This document shows positions 41,653 through 52,644 of a stretch of 64,000 nt of DNA, piece by piece. Location: NCBI RefSeq assembly GCF_041027365.1, contig NZ_JBFTEH010000001.1:186001-250000 (forward strand). Direction: 5' to 3'. A program made the translations under genes and the position numbers. Position 1 is the stretch's first letter; each line of letters starts with the position of its first letter. Source of the stretch: VKMB-3413 sp041027365 (GTDB lineage: Bacteria > Pseudomonadota > Alphaproteobacteria > Rhizobiales > Rhizobiaceae). The notes below the pieces were generated by a model that saw only the letters and a list, made by a program, of their open reading frames with translations, made no database searches and had not been told where the DNA came from.

Positions 41653-42701
41653 GCGAGGATGGTGTCGCCGTCCCTGTCGAGCCGCAGGATGATCTTGCCG
41701 AAGACCTCGCGCGCTTCCATCCGCTTCAGGGCGAGGCCGATGCCGTCGAAGCCGATCTCGGTGTCGATCACCGGATGGACGAGCCCTCTCGCCATCTTCT
41801 GCATGGCGTCCGCCATGTTCTCCATGCGGCAGCCGAAGGAGCCGAGGAGCTTCAGCTGCTGCTGAAAGAGCTGCATCAGGTTGATTTGCGTGGAGACGCC
41901 CGATGTCGAGCCGCAGGTGACGAGCCGGCCGCCGCGCTTCAGGCAGAGCATGGAGCCCGCCCAGGTGTCCGCGCCGACATGCTCGAAGACGACGTCGACG
42001 CCCTTCTTCTTCGTCAGCTTCCGGGCGACGCCCTCGAAGCGATCGACGCGGTAGTTGATGACGTGATCGGCGCCGAGCGCCTTGGCGCGCTCGATCTTGT
42101 CGTCGGAGCCGACCGTGGTGATGACGGTCGCGCCGTGGCGCTTGGCGAGCTGGATCGCCGCCGAGCCGATGCCCGAGCCGCCGGCATGGATCAGGATGGT
42201 CTCGCCCGGCTCGAGCTTGGCGTTGTCGAACAGCATGTGCTCGACCGTGCCGAAGGTGACCGGCGCGAGCGCGGCGCCGACGGCGTCGCAGCCCGGCGGG
42301 GCCGGGACGAGCAGGCGCGCCGGCAGGTTGATCTTCTCCTGCGCGAAGCCGTCGAGATGGAAGCCGTGGACGCCCGAGACGTGTTCGCAGAGATTGTCGC
42401 GGCCCTCGCGGCAGGGCCGGCAGAGGCCGCAGGTCTGGGCGCCGTAGATCGAGACGAGCTGTCCGGGCAGCACGGAAGCGACGCCCGGGCCGATCGCCTC
42501 GACCACGCCGGCGGCTTCAGCGCCGACGGTCAGCGGCAGCTTGCGCTTGGCGAAGGCCATGCCGCGCCAGCCCCAGACGTCGATGTGGTTCAGCGCCACC
42601 GCCTTGATCGCGACGGTGACCATGCCGGCCTCCGGCGCCGGCGGGGGAGGGATGTCCACCGCCCGGAGATCGCGGTCGCCGAAGAGCTGCAATGCTCGCA
42701 T
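41649..42701 (-). CDS. Zinc-type alcohol dehydrogenase/quinone reductase-like protein of the VLCFA cluster
   Basis: A 350-residue medium-chain dehydrogenase. The catalytic-domain start RALQLFGDRDLRAVDIPPPP, the structural-zinc cluster CGLCRPCREGRDNLC (near residues 95-109), and the NAD(P)-binding motif HAGGSGIGSAAIQLAKRHGA are visible. In the rhizobial acpXL cluster the corresponding adhXL product is thought to act as an enoyl or keto reductase or modify the omega-1 position of the very-long-chain acyl group; the exact reaction is not settled. It is coupled to lpxXL by overlap and follows the active KS gene by 25 bases. Confidence 0.9.
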   Translation of the reverse strand: MRALQLFGDRDLRAVDIPPPPAPEAGMVTVAIKAVALNHIDVWGWRGMAFAKRKLPLTVGAEAAGVVEAIGPGVASVLPGQLVSIYGAQTCGLCRPCREGRDNLCEHVSGVHGFHLDGFAQEKINLPARLLVPAPPGCDAVGAALAPVTFGTVEHMLFDNAKLEPGETILIHAGGSGIGSAAIQLAKRHGATVITTVGSDDKIERAKALGADHVINYRVDRFEGVARKLTKKKGVDVVFEHVGADTWAGSMLCLKRGGRLVTCGSTSGVSTQINLMQLFQQQLKLLGSFGCRMENMADAMQKMARGLVHPVIDTEIGFDGIGLALKRMEAREVFGKIILRLDRDGDTILA

Positions 42702-42726
42702 GATCTGTCCCTAATGCGTGTCCGGC

Positions 42727-44013
42727 TCAGGCGCGCGGCTCGCGGCCGATGACGAGGCAGGCGTTCTGGCCGCCGAAGCCGAAGGAGTTCGACAGGACCG
42801 TGGCGATGTCGGCGGAGCGCGCCTCGTTCGGCACCACGTCGAGGTCGATGGCCGGATCCGGATGATGATGGTTGATCGTCGGCGGCAGGATGCCGTCGCG
42901 CAGCGACAGGACCGAGAAGGCGGCCTCGATCGCCCCGGCCGCCGTCAGCGTGTGGCCGATCATCGACTTGTTGGAGGAGATCGGCGTCGACTTGAGCGCT
43001 TCCCCGAACACCGCTCCGAGGCCTGTCGCCTCCATCCGGTCGTTCTCCGGCGTCGAGGTACCGTGGGCGTTGATGTAGTCGATGTCCTCCGGCCGCATGC
43101 CGGCGTCGGTGATGCCGGCCTTGATCGTCGCGATGATCGGCGAGCCGTCGGGCTTGGAACGGGTCCGATGGAAGTCGTCGGCGCGCTCGCCGCAGCCGTG
43201 GATGATGCCGAGGATCGTCGCCCCGCGCGCCTTGGCGGCTGCGAGCGGCTCCAGCACCAGCGCGCCGGCCCCCTCGGCCATGACGAAGCCGTCGCGGTCC
43301 TTGGAGAAGGGCTTGGAGGCCCTTTCCGGCACCTCGTTCTGCGTCGACAGGGCCGAGAGCAGCGAGAAACGGATCAGCGATTCCTGGGTGATCGAGCCGT
43401 CGGTGCCGATCGCCAGCGCGCGGTCAGTTTCGCCGCGGCGGATCGCCTCGACGCCGAGCTGGATGGCGCTGGCGCCGGACGCGCAGGCGGTCGACAGCGT
43501 GATCGGCAGGCCGCGCGTTCCGAGCTTGTCGGCGAGGAGTTCGGAGATGCGGCTGCACTGGGTGAGATGATAGATCGCGGGGTTCGGCCGGCGGCGGGCG
43601 ATCTCGAGCAGCCGGTCATAGCCAGCCTCTTCGCGCTCGGCGCCGTCCAGCGCATCGAGTTCCAGCCGGTGCTGCCATTCCATCTCGACCGGCGGCGCGG
43701 CGAGGAACAGGGGCCCGCCGAAATCCGTCACCGGCAGGCCGGCCATCGCGACGGCTTCCGTGCCGGCGGCTTCCGCCATGGCATAGGACAGGCCCGTCGA
43801 GGTGGACGCTTCCGGCCCCATGAAGTCGACGCTGCCGGAGATGGTGGTCCTCAGGCCCTCGGTCGAGAAGCGCTCGATCCGGTGGATGCCGGAGCGGCCA
43901 GCCTTCAGCGCCGCCCAGTTGTCGTCGACCCCGCGCCCGAGCGAGGAGACGATGCCGAGGCCGGTGATGGCGATCACCGGCCGGCCCAGGAAATCGGTTC
44001 CGCTGTCACTCAT
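42727..44013 (-). CDS. Beta-ketoacyl-ACP synthase II-type, catalytically intact (FabF1XL-like)
   Basis: A 428-residue condensing enzyme with the full Cys-His-His set: nucleophile Cys177 (LSTACASGASAIQLG), His in INAHGTSTPEND and His in SMIGHTLTAAGAIEAAF. It condenses malonyl-ACP with acyl-AcpXL to extend the very-long-chain acyl group of lipid A. It is transcribed with acpXL, the cysteine-less KS, adh and lpxXL. It likely pairs with the non-catalytic KS encoded just upstream. Confidence 0.92.
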   Translation of the reverse strand: MSDSGTDFLGRPVIAITGLGIVSSLGRGVDDNWAALKAGRSGIHRIERFSTEGLRTTISGSVDFMGPEASTSTGLSYAMAEAAGTEAVAMAGLPVTDFGGPLFLAAPPVEMEWQHRLELDALDGAEREEAGYDRLLEIARRRPNPAIYHLTQCSRISELLADKLGTRGLPITLSTACASGASAIQLGVEAIRRGETDRALAIGTDGSITQESLIRFSLLSALSTQNEVPERASKPFSKDRDGFVMAEGAGALVLEPLAAAKARGATILGIIHGCGERADDFHRTRSKPDGSPIIATIKAGITDAGMRPEDIDYINAHGTSTPENDRMEATGLGAVFGEALKSTPISSNKSMIGHTLTAAGAIEAAFSVLSLRDGILPPTINHHHPDPAIDLDVVPNEARSADIATVLSNSFGFGGQNACLVIGREPRA

Positions 44014-44035
44014 CTGCGTGACCTTTCAAATCTCG

Positions 44036-45244
44036 TCAGCTGCGGCCGTCGATGGCCTCGATCAGGCACGCGCCTTCGGCATGCAGGTGACCGATGGCGG
44101 TGACGACCGCCTGACGCGGCGCCGCCCCGGCCGCCCGCTCCTCGCCGGGATCGAGGGCCGGCACCGCGAGCCCGCGCGCGAGCGCTCCCGCCGCGAGGGC
44201 GACGCCGGCCGGCATCTGCGTCTCGAAGGAATGGCCGAGGATCGTGCCATAGGCCCGAACCGGGCTGCCGGGAAGGTGGTCGTTCAGGACGCGCCGTTCA
44301 ATATCGGCAAGAGGCGAAAGGCCGGTCGCGCCGGAGAACACCAGGGTTTCCTCCGCCGGTGCCGTCGGCTTCGGCAGCACGCCGGCGAAGCGACTGGCGG
44401 TGGCCTCCGCGTCGCGCCGGCCACGATCGCCCGAAGCGGCGACGAAACGCGCATAGGGCGTCGCGTGTCGCGCGGCGGCGTGCTCGGCCGCCTCCAGGAT
44501 CAGGAAGGCGCCGACGCTGCCGACGGCGATGCCGTCATGCGGCGCACGGCGCGAGAAAACCGGGCGCCATTCGTCCTTCAGCAGCAGGCCGGCGAGGTCG
44601 AAATTGAGGATCAGGTCCTTGCGCTCCGCCGAGAAGGCGCTGCCGACGAGGCAGATCTCGCTCTGGCCGGCCGCGATCCGCGCCCGCGCCGAGGCGAGCG
44701 CCGAGATGCCGGCGGCTTCCTCGCCCATGAAGGTGCGCGACGAGCCGGTGACCTTGTGGACGATGGAGATGTTGCCGGCGAGGAGGTTGGAGAGCTGCGC
44801 CAGGAACAGGGTCGGCCTGAGCTCGCTCGACAGCGTCTCGTTGATCACCGCGTCGCGGTCGTTCGCGGACCGGGCGCGCTCCATGACCAGGGCGTCCACC
44901 GCCGCGTCGCGTTCGCCGCCGCCGGCCGCGACGATCATGTCGATCTTGCTGCGCACAGCTTCGTCGGCTGGGATGCCGGCATCCTCCAGCGCCAGCCCGG
45001 CGGCATAGGTGCCGAGCTTCTGCCAGGTCTCCATCTGCCGCTGGTCGCCCTTCTTGGGGATCTGCTTCGACCAGTCGAGCGGCGGCAGCGGGTGGACGAA
45101 ATACGGCGCGTAGGCCTCCGTCTCGACATGCGGCTGCAGGCCGGGCCCGCGGGAAAGGCTGTCGAGATGGGCCGCGATCCCCTCACCGAGAGAGGACACC
45201 AGCCCGATCCCGGTGATCACGACGTCCCTGGCCCGCTCAGTCAT
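44036..45244 (-). CDS. Beta-ketoacyl-ACP synthase homologue lacking the catalytic Cys (FabF2XL-like)
   Basis: A 402-residue thiolase-fold KS protein (VITGIGLVSSLGEGIAAHLD; TWQKLGTYAAGLALEDAGIP). Where active KS enzymes have the nucleophilic Cys in a TACASG-type block, this one has FMGEEAAGISA near 172-182, with Glu in the place of Cys by spacing. The NAHGT His is replaced (FSGATGLSPL), while a later GHSFETQMPAG retains the second His position. It is therefore probably a chain-length-factor-like partner of the intact KS downstream. ATG 45244 is preferred over the GTG at 45247. It begins 90 bases after the acpXL stop. Confidence 0.88.
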   Translation of the reverse strand: MTERARDVVITGIGLVSSLGEGIAAHLDSLSRGPGLQPHVETEAYAPYFVHPLPPLDWSKQIPKKGDQRQMETWQKLGTYAAGLALEDAGIPADEAVRSKIDMIVAAGGGERDAAVDALVMERARSANDRDAVINETLSSELRPTLFLAQLSNLLAGNISIVHKVTGSSRTFMGEEAAGISALASARARIAAGQSEICLVGSAFSAERKDLILNFDLAGLLLKDEWRPVFSRRAPHDGIAVGSVGAFLILEAAEHAAARHATPYARFVAASGDRGRRDAEATASRFAGVLPKPTAPAEETLVFSGATGLSPLADIERRVLNDHLPGSPVRAYGTILGHSFETQMPAGVALAAGALARGLAVPALDPGEERAAGAAPRQAVVTAIGHLHAEGACLIEAIDGRS

Positions 45245-45333
45245 CACAATCGTCCATCAGTCCCGCGCGCGCCCCGGCGGCGAGGCGCGCCGCATCGTTT
45301 GAGTCCGCCCGAAGGCGCCGTTGCCGCTCCGCC

Positions 45334-45618
45334 TTAGCCGGCGGCCTTGGCTGCGCGCAACTCGTCGATCTTGGCGCACAGGTTCTTCAGGACGAAGTAT
45401 TCCTCGGTCGGAACCTCGCCGTCATTGACTTCCTGCGTCCATTTCTCGAGCGGGATCTTGATGCCGAATTCCTTGTCGATCGCGAAGACGATGTCGAGGA
45501 AGTCGAGCGAGTCGATCCCGAGATCGTCGATCGTGTGGCTCTCGGGTGTGATCTGGTCGCGGTCGATCTCGCTCGTCTCGGCGATGATGTCCGCGACCCG
45601 GTCGAAGGTAGAAGACAA
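45334..45618 (-). CDS. acpXL: Acyl carrier protein AcpXL for very-long-chain lipid A acylation
   Basis: A 94-residue specialised acyl carrier protein. The phosphopantetheine site is Ser37 in DDLGIDSLDFLDIVFAIDKE, and the extended C-terminus (EEYFVLKNLCAKIDELRAAK) is characteristic of AcpXL and not of housekeeping ACP. It carries the growing 28-carbon-class chain for LpxXL. A TTG start at 45618 with AAGGA eight bases upstream fits the family start (SSTFDRVADIIAETSEIDRD). It heads the cluster and has a plausible promoter at 45662-45689. Confidence 0.95.
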   Translation of the reverse strand: MSSTFDRVADIIAETSEIDRDQITPESHTIDDLGIDSLDFLDIVFAIDKEFGIKIPLEKWTQEVNDGEVPTEEYFVLKNLCAKIDELRAAKAAG

Positions 45619-45948
45619 TGGGCTGTCCTTATATGTTTCGAATTCGTGAATCCGGCGCGAAGCTATAGGGACTCGAGCCGCAAAAGCAAAGCCGGAACGC
45701 CGGCCGCGAAATCTCGGCGGCAAGGTGTGACATTTCCGGTTTTGCGTGGGCAAGCCGCCCCGCTGTATCTGCCGTTCCGGACGAGCGCCAGCCATGCGCC
45801 GAGCAGGAGTGTTGGGGAGGCTGAAAGTTTGGCCCGCTAACTGGCGCGTTTTCCAACGATTGTCGAGGCAACGTCTTGGCAGAATGCGCGTTTGCACTGG
45901 ACATCCGACCGGGAAACCTTCCCGGCCAATGCAGAACGAGCGGAAGCC
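45619..45948. other. Intergenic region between divergent acpXL and marR
   Basis: About 330 bases containing the acpXL promoter candidate at its left end. No gene is supported. No fabZ-type dehydratase is encoded here, although one is present at this position in some rhizobial acpXL clusters. Confidence 0.6.
45662..45689 (-). promoter_or_regulatory. Candidate promoter of the acpXL operon
   Basis: On the minus strand, TTGCTT (45684-45689) and TATAGC (45662-45667) are separated by 16 bases, about 45 bases before the TTG start. It is a moderate match to an alphaproteobacterial housekeeping promoter. Confidence 0.4.
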
Positions 45949-46401
45949 ATGAGCGCCACGTCAGAGCAGAGCCGCCATCTTTCTGTGACCAATCGGTTGA
46001 TCCGTGCGGCCACGGCGCTCGGCCGCATCACCGCACAGGTCCACAAGCGCGAGCACGGACTGACGGTGCCGGAATTCGGCGTCCTGATGATTCTGGGCAG
46101 CGGCGACAAGGACGCCGCCTGCACCTCATCCTACATCGTCGAGGCGACGGCGATGGACAAGACCAAGGTGAGTCGGGCGGTTTCCTCGCTGGACCACCGG
46201 GGCTGGCTGATCCGCAACCGCGCCTCGGCCGACCGCCGCTTCGAACATCTCGCTTTGACCGAGGAAGGGCGGAAGGCCTTTGCCGACCTCGTGCCCAAGG
46301 TGCGGGCGGCGGAGCGCTCCATCCTCAAGCATCTCACCGAAGCCGAGCGCCAGGGACTGGAGGCGGGGCTCGACGGCCTCGACCGCGCCCTCGGCCACTG
46401 A
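45949..46401 (+). CDS. MarR-family transcriptional regulator
   Basis: A 150-residue winged-helix regulator. The MarR core is visible: HGLTVPEFGVLMILGSG, the recognition-helix region SSYIVEATAMDKTKVSRAVS and the wing GWLIRNRASADRRFEHLALT. Effector and targets are unknown; divergence from acpXL suggests control of itself or of the lipid A cluster. ATG 45949 follows CGGAAG; an upstream in-frame GTG-type start at 45892 lacks a ribosome-binding site. Confidence 0.88.
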   Translation: MSATSEQSRHLSVTNRLIRAATALGRITAQVHKREHGLTVPEFGVLMILGSGDKDAACTSSYIVEATAMDKTKVSRAVSSLDHRGWLIRNRASADRRFEHLALTEEGRKAFADLVPKVRAAERSILKHLTEAERQGLEAGLDGLDRALGH

Positions 46402-46525
46402 GCGATCCGGATCCCGCAAGGCGCCGGGGGCGCTTCCTGCCCGGGAAGTTACCGGCGAGCGGTGCGGACGTTCCGAATAGACCGCTGCATCGGCGTTGCT
46501 GCGGCATGGTCTCGCTGAAAACGCG

Positions 46526-46551
46526 ACGGGCCCCGCTGATGCGGAGCCCGT
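46526..46551 (-). terminator. Rho-independent terminator of the liv operon
   Basis: ACGGGC-CCGC at 46526-46536 pairs with 46541-46551 over 11 bases with one mismatch around TGAT. On the minus strand it is followed by CGCGTTTT. It lies 32-57 bases after the livJ stop. Confidence 0.6.
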
Positions 46552-46582
46552 GCTGTCTCACGGCCTGGTAGCGCTGACGCGC

Positions 46583-47692
46583 TTACTTGCCGGGATTGGC
46601 GACCTCGGCGTACTTGCCGTTGTCCCACTTGTAGACGACGTAGCCGGGAAGGGTGACGTCGCCCTTCTTGTCGAAGGAGAGGTTGCCGATCACCGTGTTG
46701 AAGGTGCCGTTGTCGAGCGCCTTGACGACCGGGTCGAACTTCGTCGAGCCGGCCTTGTTGGCCGCCTGCGCCCAGGCCTGGATCGCGGCATAGGTGTAGA
46801 GGACGTAGCCCTCGGCCGTCTCGCCCTTCTTGTTCAGCTCGTCGACGACGGGCTTGGCCTCCGGGTTCTTGCGCGGGTCGGGCGAGAAGGTCATCAGCGT
46901 GCCCTGGCCGGCGTCGCCGGTGATCGCCCAGTACTCGTCGGTGACGAGCGCGTCGCCGGACATGATCTTGGTCTTCATGCCCTGCTCTTTCATCTGGCGC
47001 GCCATCAGGCCCGCCTCGGTGTGGTAGCCGCCGATGTAGAGCAGGTCGATGCCGGCCTGTTTGATCTTGGTGACGAGCGCCGTGTAGTCCTTCTCGCCGG
47101 CGGTGTAGGATTCCACCAGCGCCGGCTTGACGCCGAGCTTCTCGAGGTTCTTCTGCGTCTCGTCGGCAAGGCCCTTACCGTAGGCGGTCTTGTCGTTGAT
47201 GATCGCGATCTTGGCGTTCGGGAAGTTCTTGGCGATGTACTCCGCCGCCACCTGGCCCTGCTGGTCGTCGCGGCCGCAGACGCGGAAGATGCCGGGGCCG
47301 GGGCGCTTGTCGGTGAAGTCGGGATTGGTCGAGGCCGGCGAGATCTGGACGATCTGCTCGTCGGCATAGACCTGGCTCGCCGGGATCGAGGAACCGGAGC
47401 AGAAGTGACCGGCGACGAAGGGCACGCCTTCCGACGCGAACTGGTTGGCGACCGCCACGGCCTGCTTCGGGTCGCAGGCGTCGTCGCCGACGGACAGCTT
47501 CAGCTTCTCGCCGTTGACACCGCCCTTGGCGTTGATGTCCTCGACCGCCTGCTGGGCGCCGACCTTCAGCTGCTGGCCGAAGCTCGCGTACTGGCCGGTC
47601 ATCGGGCCGGCGACGCCGATCGTGATGTCCGCGAAGGCGGAGCCGGCGAAGATCAGGTTGAGCGCTGCGCCTGCGAGGAGTGCTTTCTTCAT
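46583..47692 (-). CDS. livJ: Branched-chain amino-acid ABC transporter substrate-binding protein
   Basis: A 369-residue periplasmic binding protein with signal peptide MKKALLAGAALNLIFAGSAF cut near residue 22. The family opening DITIGVAGPMTGQYASFGQQ, the disulfide pair (DDACDPKQ and GHFCSGSS) and the ligand-site segment ISPASTNPDFTDK are present. It captures Leu/Ile/Val-type amino acids for LivHMGF. ATG 47692 follows GGGAAGG by five bases. It is the last gene of the liv operon, 147 bases after the small membrane protein gene, and is followed by a terminator. Confidence 0.94.
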   Translation of the reverse strand: MKKALLAGAALNLIFAGSAFADITIGVAGPMTGQYASFGQQLKVGAQQAVEDINAKGGVNGEKLKLSVGDDACDPKQAVAVANQFASEGVPFVAGHFCSGSSIPASQVYADEQIVQISPASTNPDFTDKRPGPGIFRVCGRDDQQGQVAAEYIAKNFPNAKIAIINDKTAYGKGLADETQKNLEKLGVKPALVESYTAGEKDYTALVTKIKQAGIDLLYIGGYHTEAGLMARQMKEQGMKTKIMSGDALVTDEYWAITGDAGQGTLMTFSPDPRKNPEAKPVVDELNKKGETAEGYVLYTYAAIQAWAQAANKAGSTKFDPVVKALDNGTFNTVIGNLSFDKKGDVTLPGYVVYKWDNGKYAEVANPGK

Positions 47693-47839
47693 AGGAACCT
47701 TCCCTGTTTTTCTATGAGGCGACCAGGCGGTCACGGAACAGCCCCCAGCCGTTCCTGCCTGGCTGCGATTAAAGACCGGATCGGACGCGGTTGAAAGCCG
47801 GCCAGCCTAAATTTTCAACCATGGTTATGAAGCAGGCGG

Positions 47840-48183
47840 TCATGCGCCGCGCCGGTGCAGCGCACCATACTGCCGCGACATCTGCCGGCTCCGGACGAAG
47901 CTGCGGCCCGCCGCGGCGAAGGCGAACAGGATGATGTAGTCGACGATGCCGTGATGCAGCCCGACGCCGAAGGTCGACAGCGGCAGGAAGAACGAGCCGC
48001 TGAACAGCGCATAGTGGATGAACCGGACGCCGATCGTCAGGAGCAGCACGTAGAAGGCGAGAATGCCCCAGCCGCTCCAGGTGATGGCGGTCGAGCGCCC
48101 GATCATCCAGGCGCCGGCGCCGCCGAGGATGACGGTGACGAACAGGAATTCCGACAGCGAGACTTCCCAGATGAGGCCCTGCA

Positions 48184-48184
<1 letters not shown>
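47840..48184 (-). CDS. Small membrane protein of the liv operon (DUF6867-like)
   Basis: A 114-residue protein with three or four membrane helices (SLSEFLFVTVILGGAGAWMI; GWGILAFYVLLLTIGVRFIH; VGLHHGIVDYIILFAFAAAG) and a basic C-terminus. Its ATG overlaps the livF stop by one base (TGATG), so it is translationally coupled to the transporter ATPase. The match to the DUF6867 group found in alphaproteobacterial liv operons is from memory and tentative. Function is unknown; an accessory role in the transporter is inferred from context. Confidence 0.72.
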
Positions 48185-48956
<772 letters not shown>

Positions 48957-48960
<4 letters not shown>

Positions 48961-49936
48961 GCCATGTCTCCCGAAGCGCCCGACGCCCGGACGTCTCTCC
49001 GAGCGGCCGCTTCCTCGGCGGCGAGGTTCTCCTCGACCGCATCCACTTCCTCGTCGTCGACGCCGAGATAGGCGGCGATGACCTTCGGATCGCTGCGCAC
49101 GCGCTCCGCCGTGCCGTCCGCGATCTTCTTGCCGTAGTCGAGGACGACGATGTGGTCGGAGATTTCCATGACCACGCCCATGTCGTGCTCGATCAGGAGG
49201 ATCGAGACGCCGTTCTGGTCGCGGATGTGCTTCAGAAGCGTGTTGAGTTCAGTCGACTCGCGCGGATTGAGCCCCGCAGCCGGCTCGTCGAGGCAGAGGA
49301 GCACCGGATCGGTGCACATCGCCCGGGCGATCTCCAGGCGGCGCTGGGCGCCGTAGGGCAGGTCCGAGGCCGGGTCGTCGGCCCGGTCGAGGAGGTCGGT
49401 CAGGCGCAGCCACTCCACCGCCTTGTCCTTGGCGGCGGTGGCGGCGCGGCGATAGCCGGGCAGGCCGATCAGCCCGCCGATGGTCATCCCCGAGGCGCGC
49501 ATCAGCTTGTTGTGCTGGGCGACGAGGAGGTTCTCCAGGCAGGTCATGCCGCCGAACAGGCGGATGTTCTGGAAGGTGCGCGCGACGCCCGCGACCTCGG
49601 TGATCCGGAAGTCCGCCATGCGCTCCAGGAGGTAGACCGCGCCGTCCTCGGCCCGGTCGAACTGGCGGCCGCTCCTGGTCAGTGCCGCGACCCGCTCGTC
49701 GGTGACGCTCTCACCGCGGCGGAGCGCGATCCGCCCCTCGGTCGGCTTGTAGAAGCCGGTGACGCAGTTGAAGACGGTGGTCTTGCCGGCGCCGTTCGGC
49801 CCGATCAGCGCGGTGATGTCGCCGCGCCCGGCATTGAAGGACAGATCGTCGATCGCCACGAGGCCGCCGAATCGCATGGTCAGGCGCTCGACGGTGAGGA
49901 CCGGGTCGTGCATCCAGCTCTGGGTCTCCTTGAGCA

Positions 49937-49937
<1 letters not shown>
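48957..49937 (-). CDS. livG: Branched-chain amino-acid ABC transporter ATP-binding protein LivG
   Basis: A 326-residue ATPase with Walker A GPNGAGKTT near residue 46, signature LPYGAQRRLEIARAMCT and Walker B LLCLDEPAAGLNP, and the LivG insertion (ADFRITEVAGVARTFQNIRL). It is longer than many LivG proteins because of an acidic/Ala C-terminal tail of about 35 residues (VDDEEVDAVEENLAAEEAAA). It energises import together with LivF. One-base overlap with livM. Confidence 0.95.
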
Positions 49938-51394
<1,457 letters not shown>

Positions 51395-51398
51395 CGTC

Positions 51399-52316
51399 TC
51401 AGACCTTCTCGACTTCGGGACGGCCGAGCAGGCCGGAGGGCATGAAGATCAGGACGATGGCGAGGATCGAGAAGGCCGCGACGTCCTTGTATTCCACGGT
51501 GAAATAGCCGGACCAGAAGGTCTCGATCAGGCCGATCGCCAGGCCGCCGAGCATCGCGCCGGGGAGCGATCCGATGCCGCCGAGCACCGCCGCGGTGAAG
51601 GCTTTCACGCCGGCGATGAAGCCGATGTAGAAGTCGATGACGCCGTAATAGAGCAGGTACATCATGCCGGCGACGGCCGCGAGCGAGGCGCCCATGACGA
51701 AGGTCAGCGAGATCGTCCGGTCGACGTTGACGCCGAGGAGCGAGGCCATCTTGCGGTCCTGCTCGCAGGCCCGCTGCTGGCGCCCGAGCGAGGTGCGCGA
51801 GATGATCAGCGAGAAGGCGGTCATCAGGACGATGGTCATCGCGATGATGATGATCTGCATGTAGGACAGGTTCACCACGATGCCGTTCGGCGAGTTCATC
51901 AGCGTGATGCCGCCCTGGATCTGCGGCGGCAGCGGCTTGACGCGCGCCCCTTGGGTCACCTGGACGAAGTTCTGCAGGAAGATCGACATGCCGATCGCGG
52001 TGATCAGCGGCGCCAGGCGGAAGGAGCCGCGCAGCGGCCGGTAGGCGACGCGCTCGATCGTCCAGCCCCACATGGCGGTGAAGATCATCGCGACGATGAC
52101 CATCAGCAACAGGACGATCGGCAGGAAGGCCACCCCGAGCGCGGCGAGCACCAGGAACACCGTCAGGGAGATGAACGCGCCGATCATGAAGATCTCGCCA
52201 TGGGCGAAATTGATCATGCCGATGATGCCGTAGACCATCGTATAGCCGATGGCGATCAGACCGTAGATCGACCCGAGGGTGATCCCGTTGATCAGCTGCT
52301 GAACGAAATATTCCAT
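51399..52316 (-). CDS. livH: Branched-chain amino-acid ABC transporter permease LivH
   Basis: A 305-residue permease with about eight helices. Typical segments are QQLINGITLGSIYGLIAIGY, GMINFAHGEIFMIGAF, and AVLGGIGSLPGAMLGGLAIG. It is the first gene of the minus-strand liv operon; the 328 bases upstream to the divergent FIST gene must hold the operon promoter, but no convincing -35/-10 was identified. ATG 52316 follows GGGCGG. Confidence 0.95.
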   Translation of the reverse strand: MEYFVQQLINGITLGSIYGLIAIGYTMVYGIIGMINFAHGEIFMIGAFISLTVFLVLAALGVAFLPIVLLLMVIVAMIFTAMWGWTIERVAYRPLRGSFRLAPLITAIGMSIFLQNFVQVTQGARVKPLPPQIQGGITLMNSPNGIVVNLSYMQIIIIAMTIVLMTAFSLIISRTSLGRQQRACEQDRKMASLLGVNVDRTISLTFVMGASLAAVAGMMYLLYYGVIDFYIGFIAGVKAFTAAVLGGIGSLPGAMLGGLAIGLIETFWSGYFTVEYKDVAAFSILAIVLIFMPSGLLGRPEVEKV

Positions 52317-52644
52317 GAACCGCCCGTGTTCCGGTGCTTGTTTGATGGCCTCGATGGGGCTGGAACGGCGGATCTGTCAGGAACGCCACCCCATGAGGCA
52401 TGGTGATTTCCATAGCAGTGTGACCCGTGCAAGTTAATCCCGCAAGCTCCGATCGCTCGTCCACAACCCGGTGGCGGGCGAGCGGGGGCTGGTGACGGGC
52501 GGTTTCCAGCGGCAATCGGGGTTATCAGGAGTGGCCTCGGACGGCGCGGTCGCGCAGAGGCCGGAGCGGCGGCGGATGCGGCTTGCGGGGCGCTGCGCCG
52601 GCCGATAGGCTTCCTTCGCCGGCGAACTTCGGGAGACTGCGCCG
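52317..52644. other. Intergenic region between divergent livH and the FIST gene
   Basis: About 330 bases with no supported gene. It contains an AT-richer patch near 52400-52440 likely to hold the liv promoter, and a GGGAGA ribosome-binding site for the FIST gene at its right end. No repeat or clear operator was seen. Confidence 0.5.
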
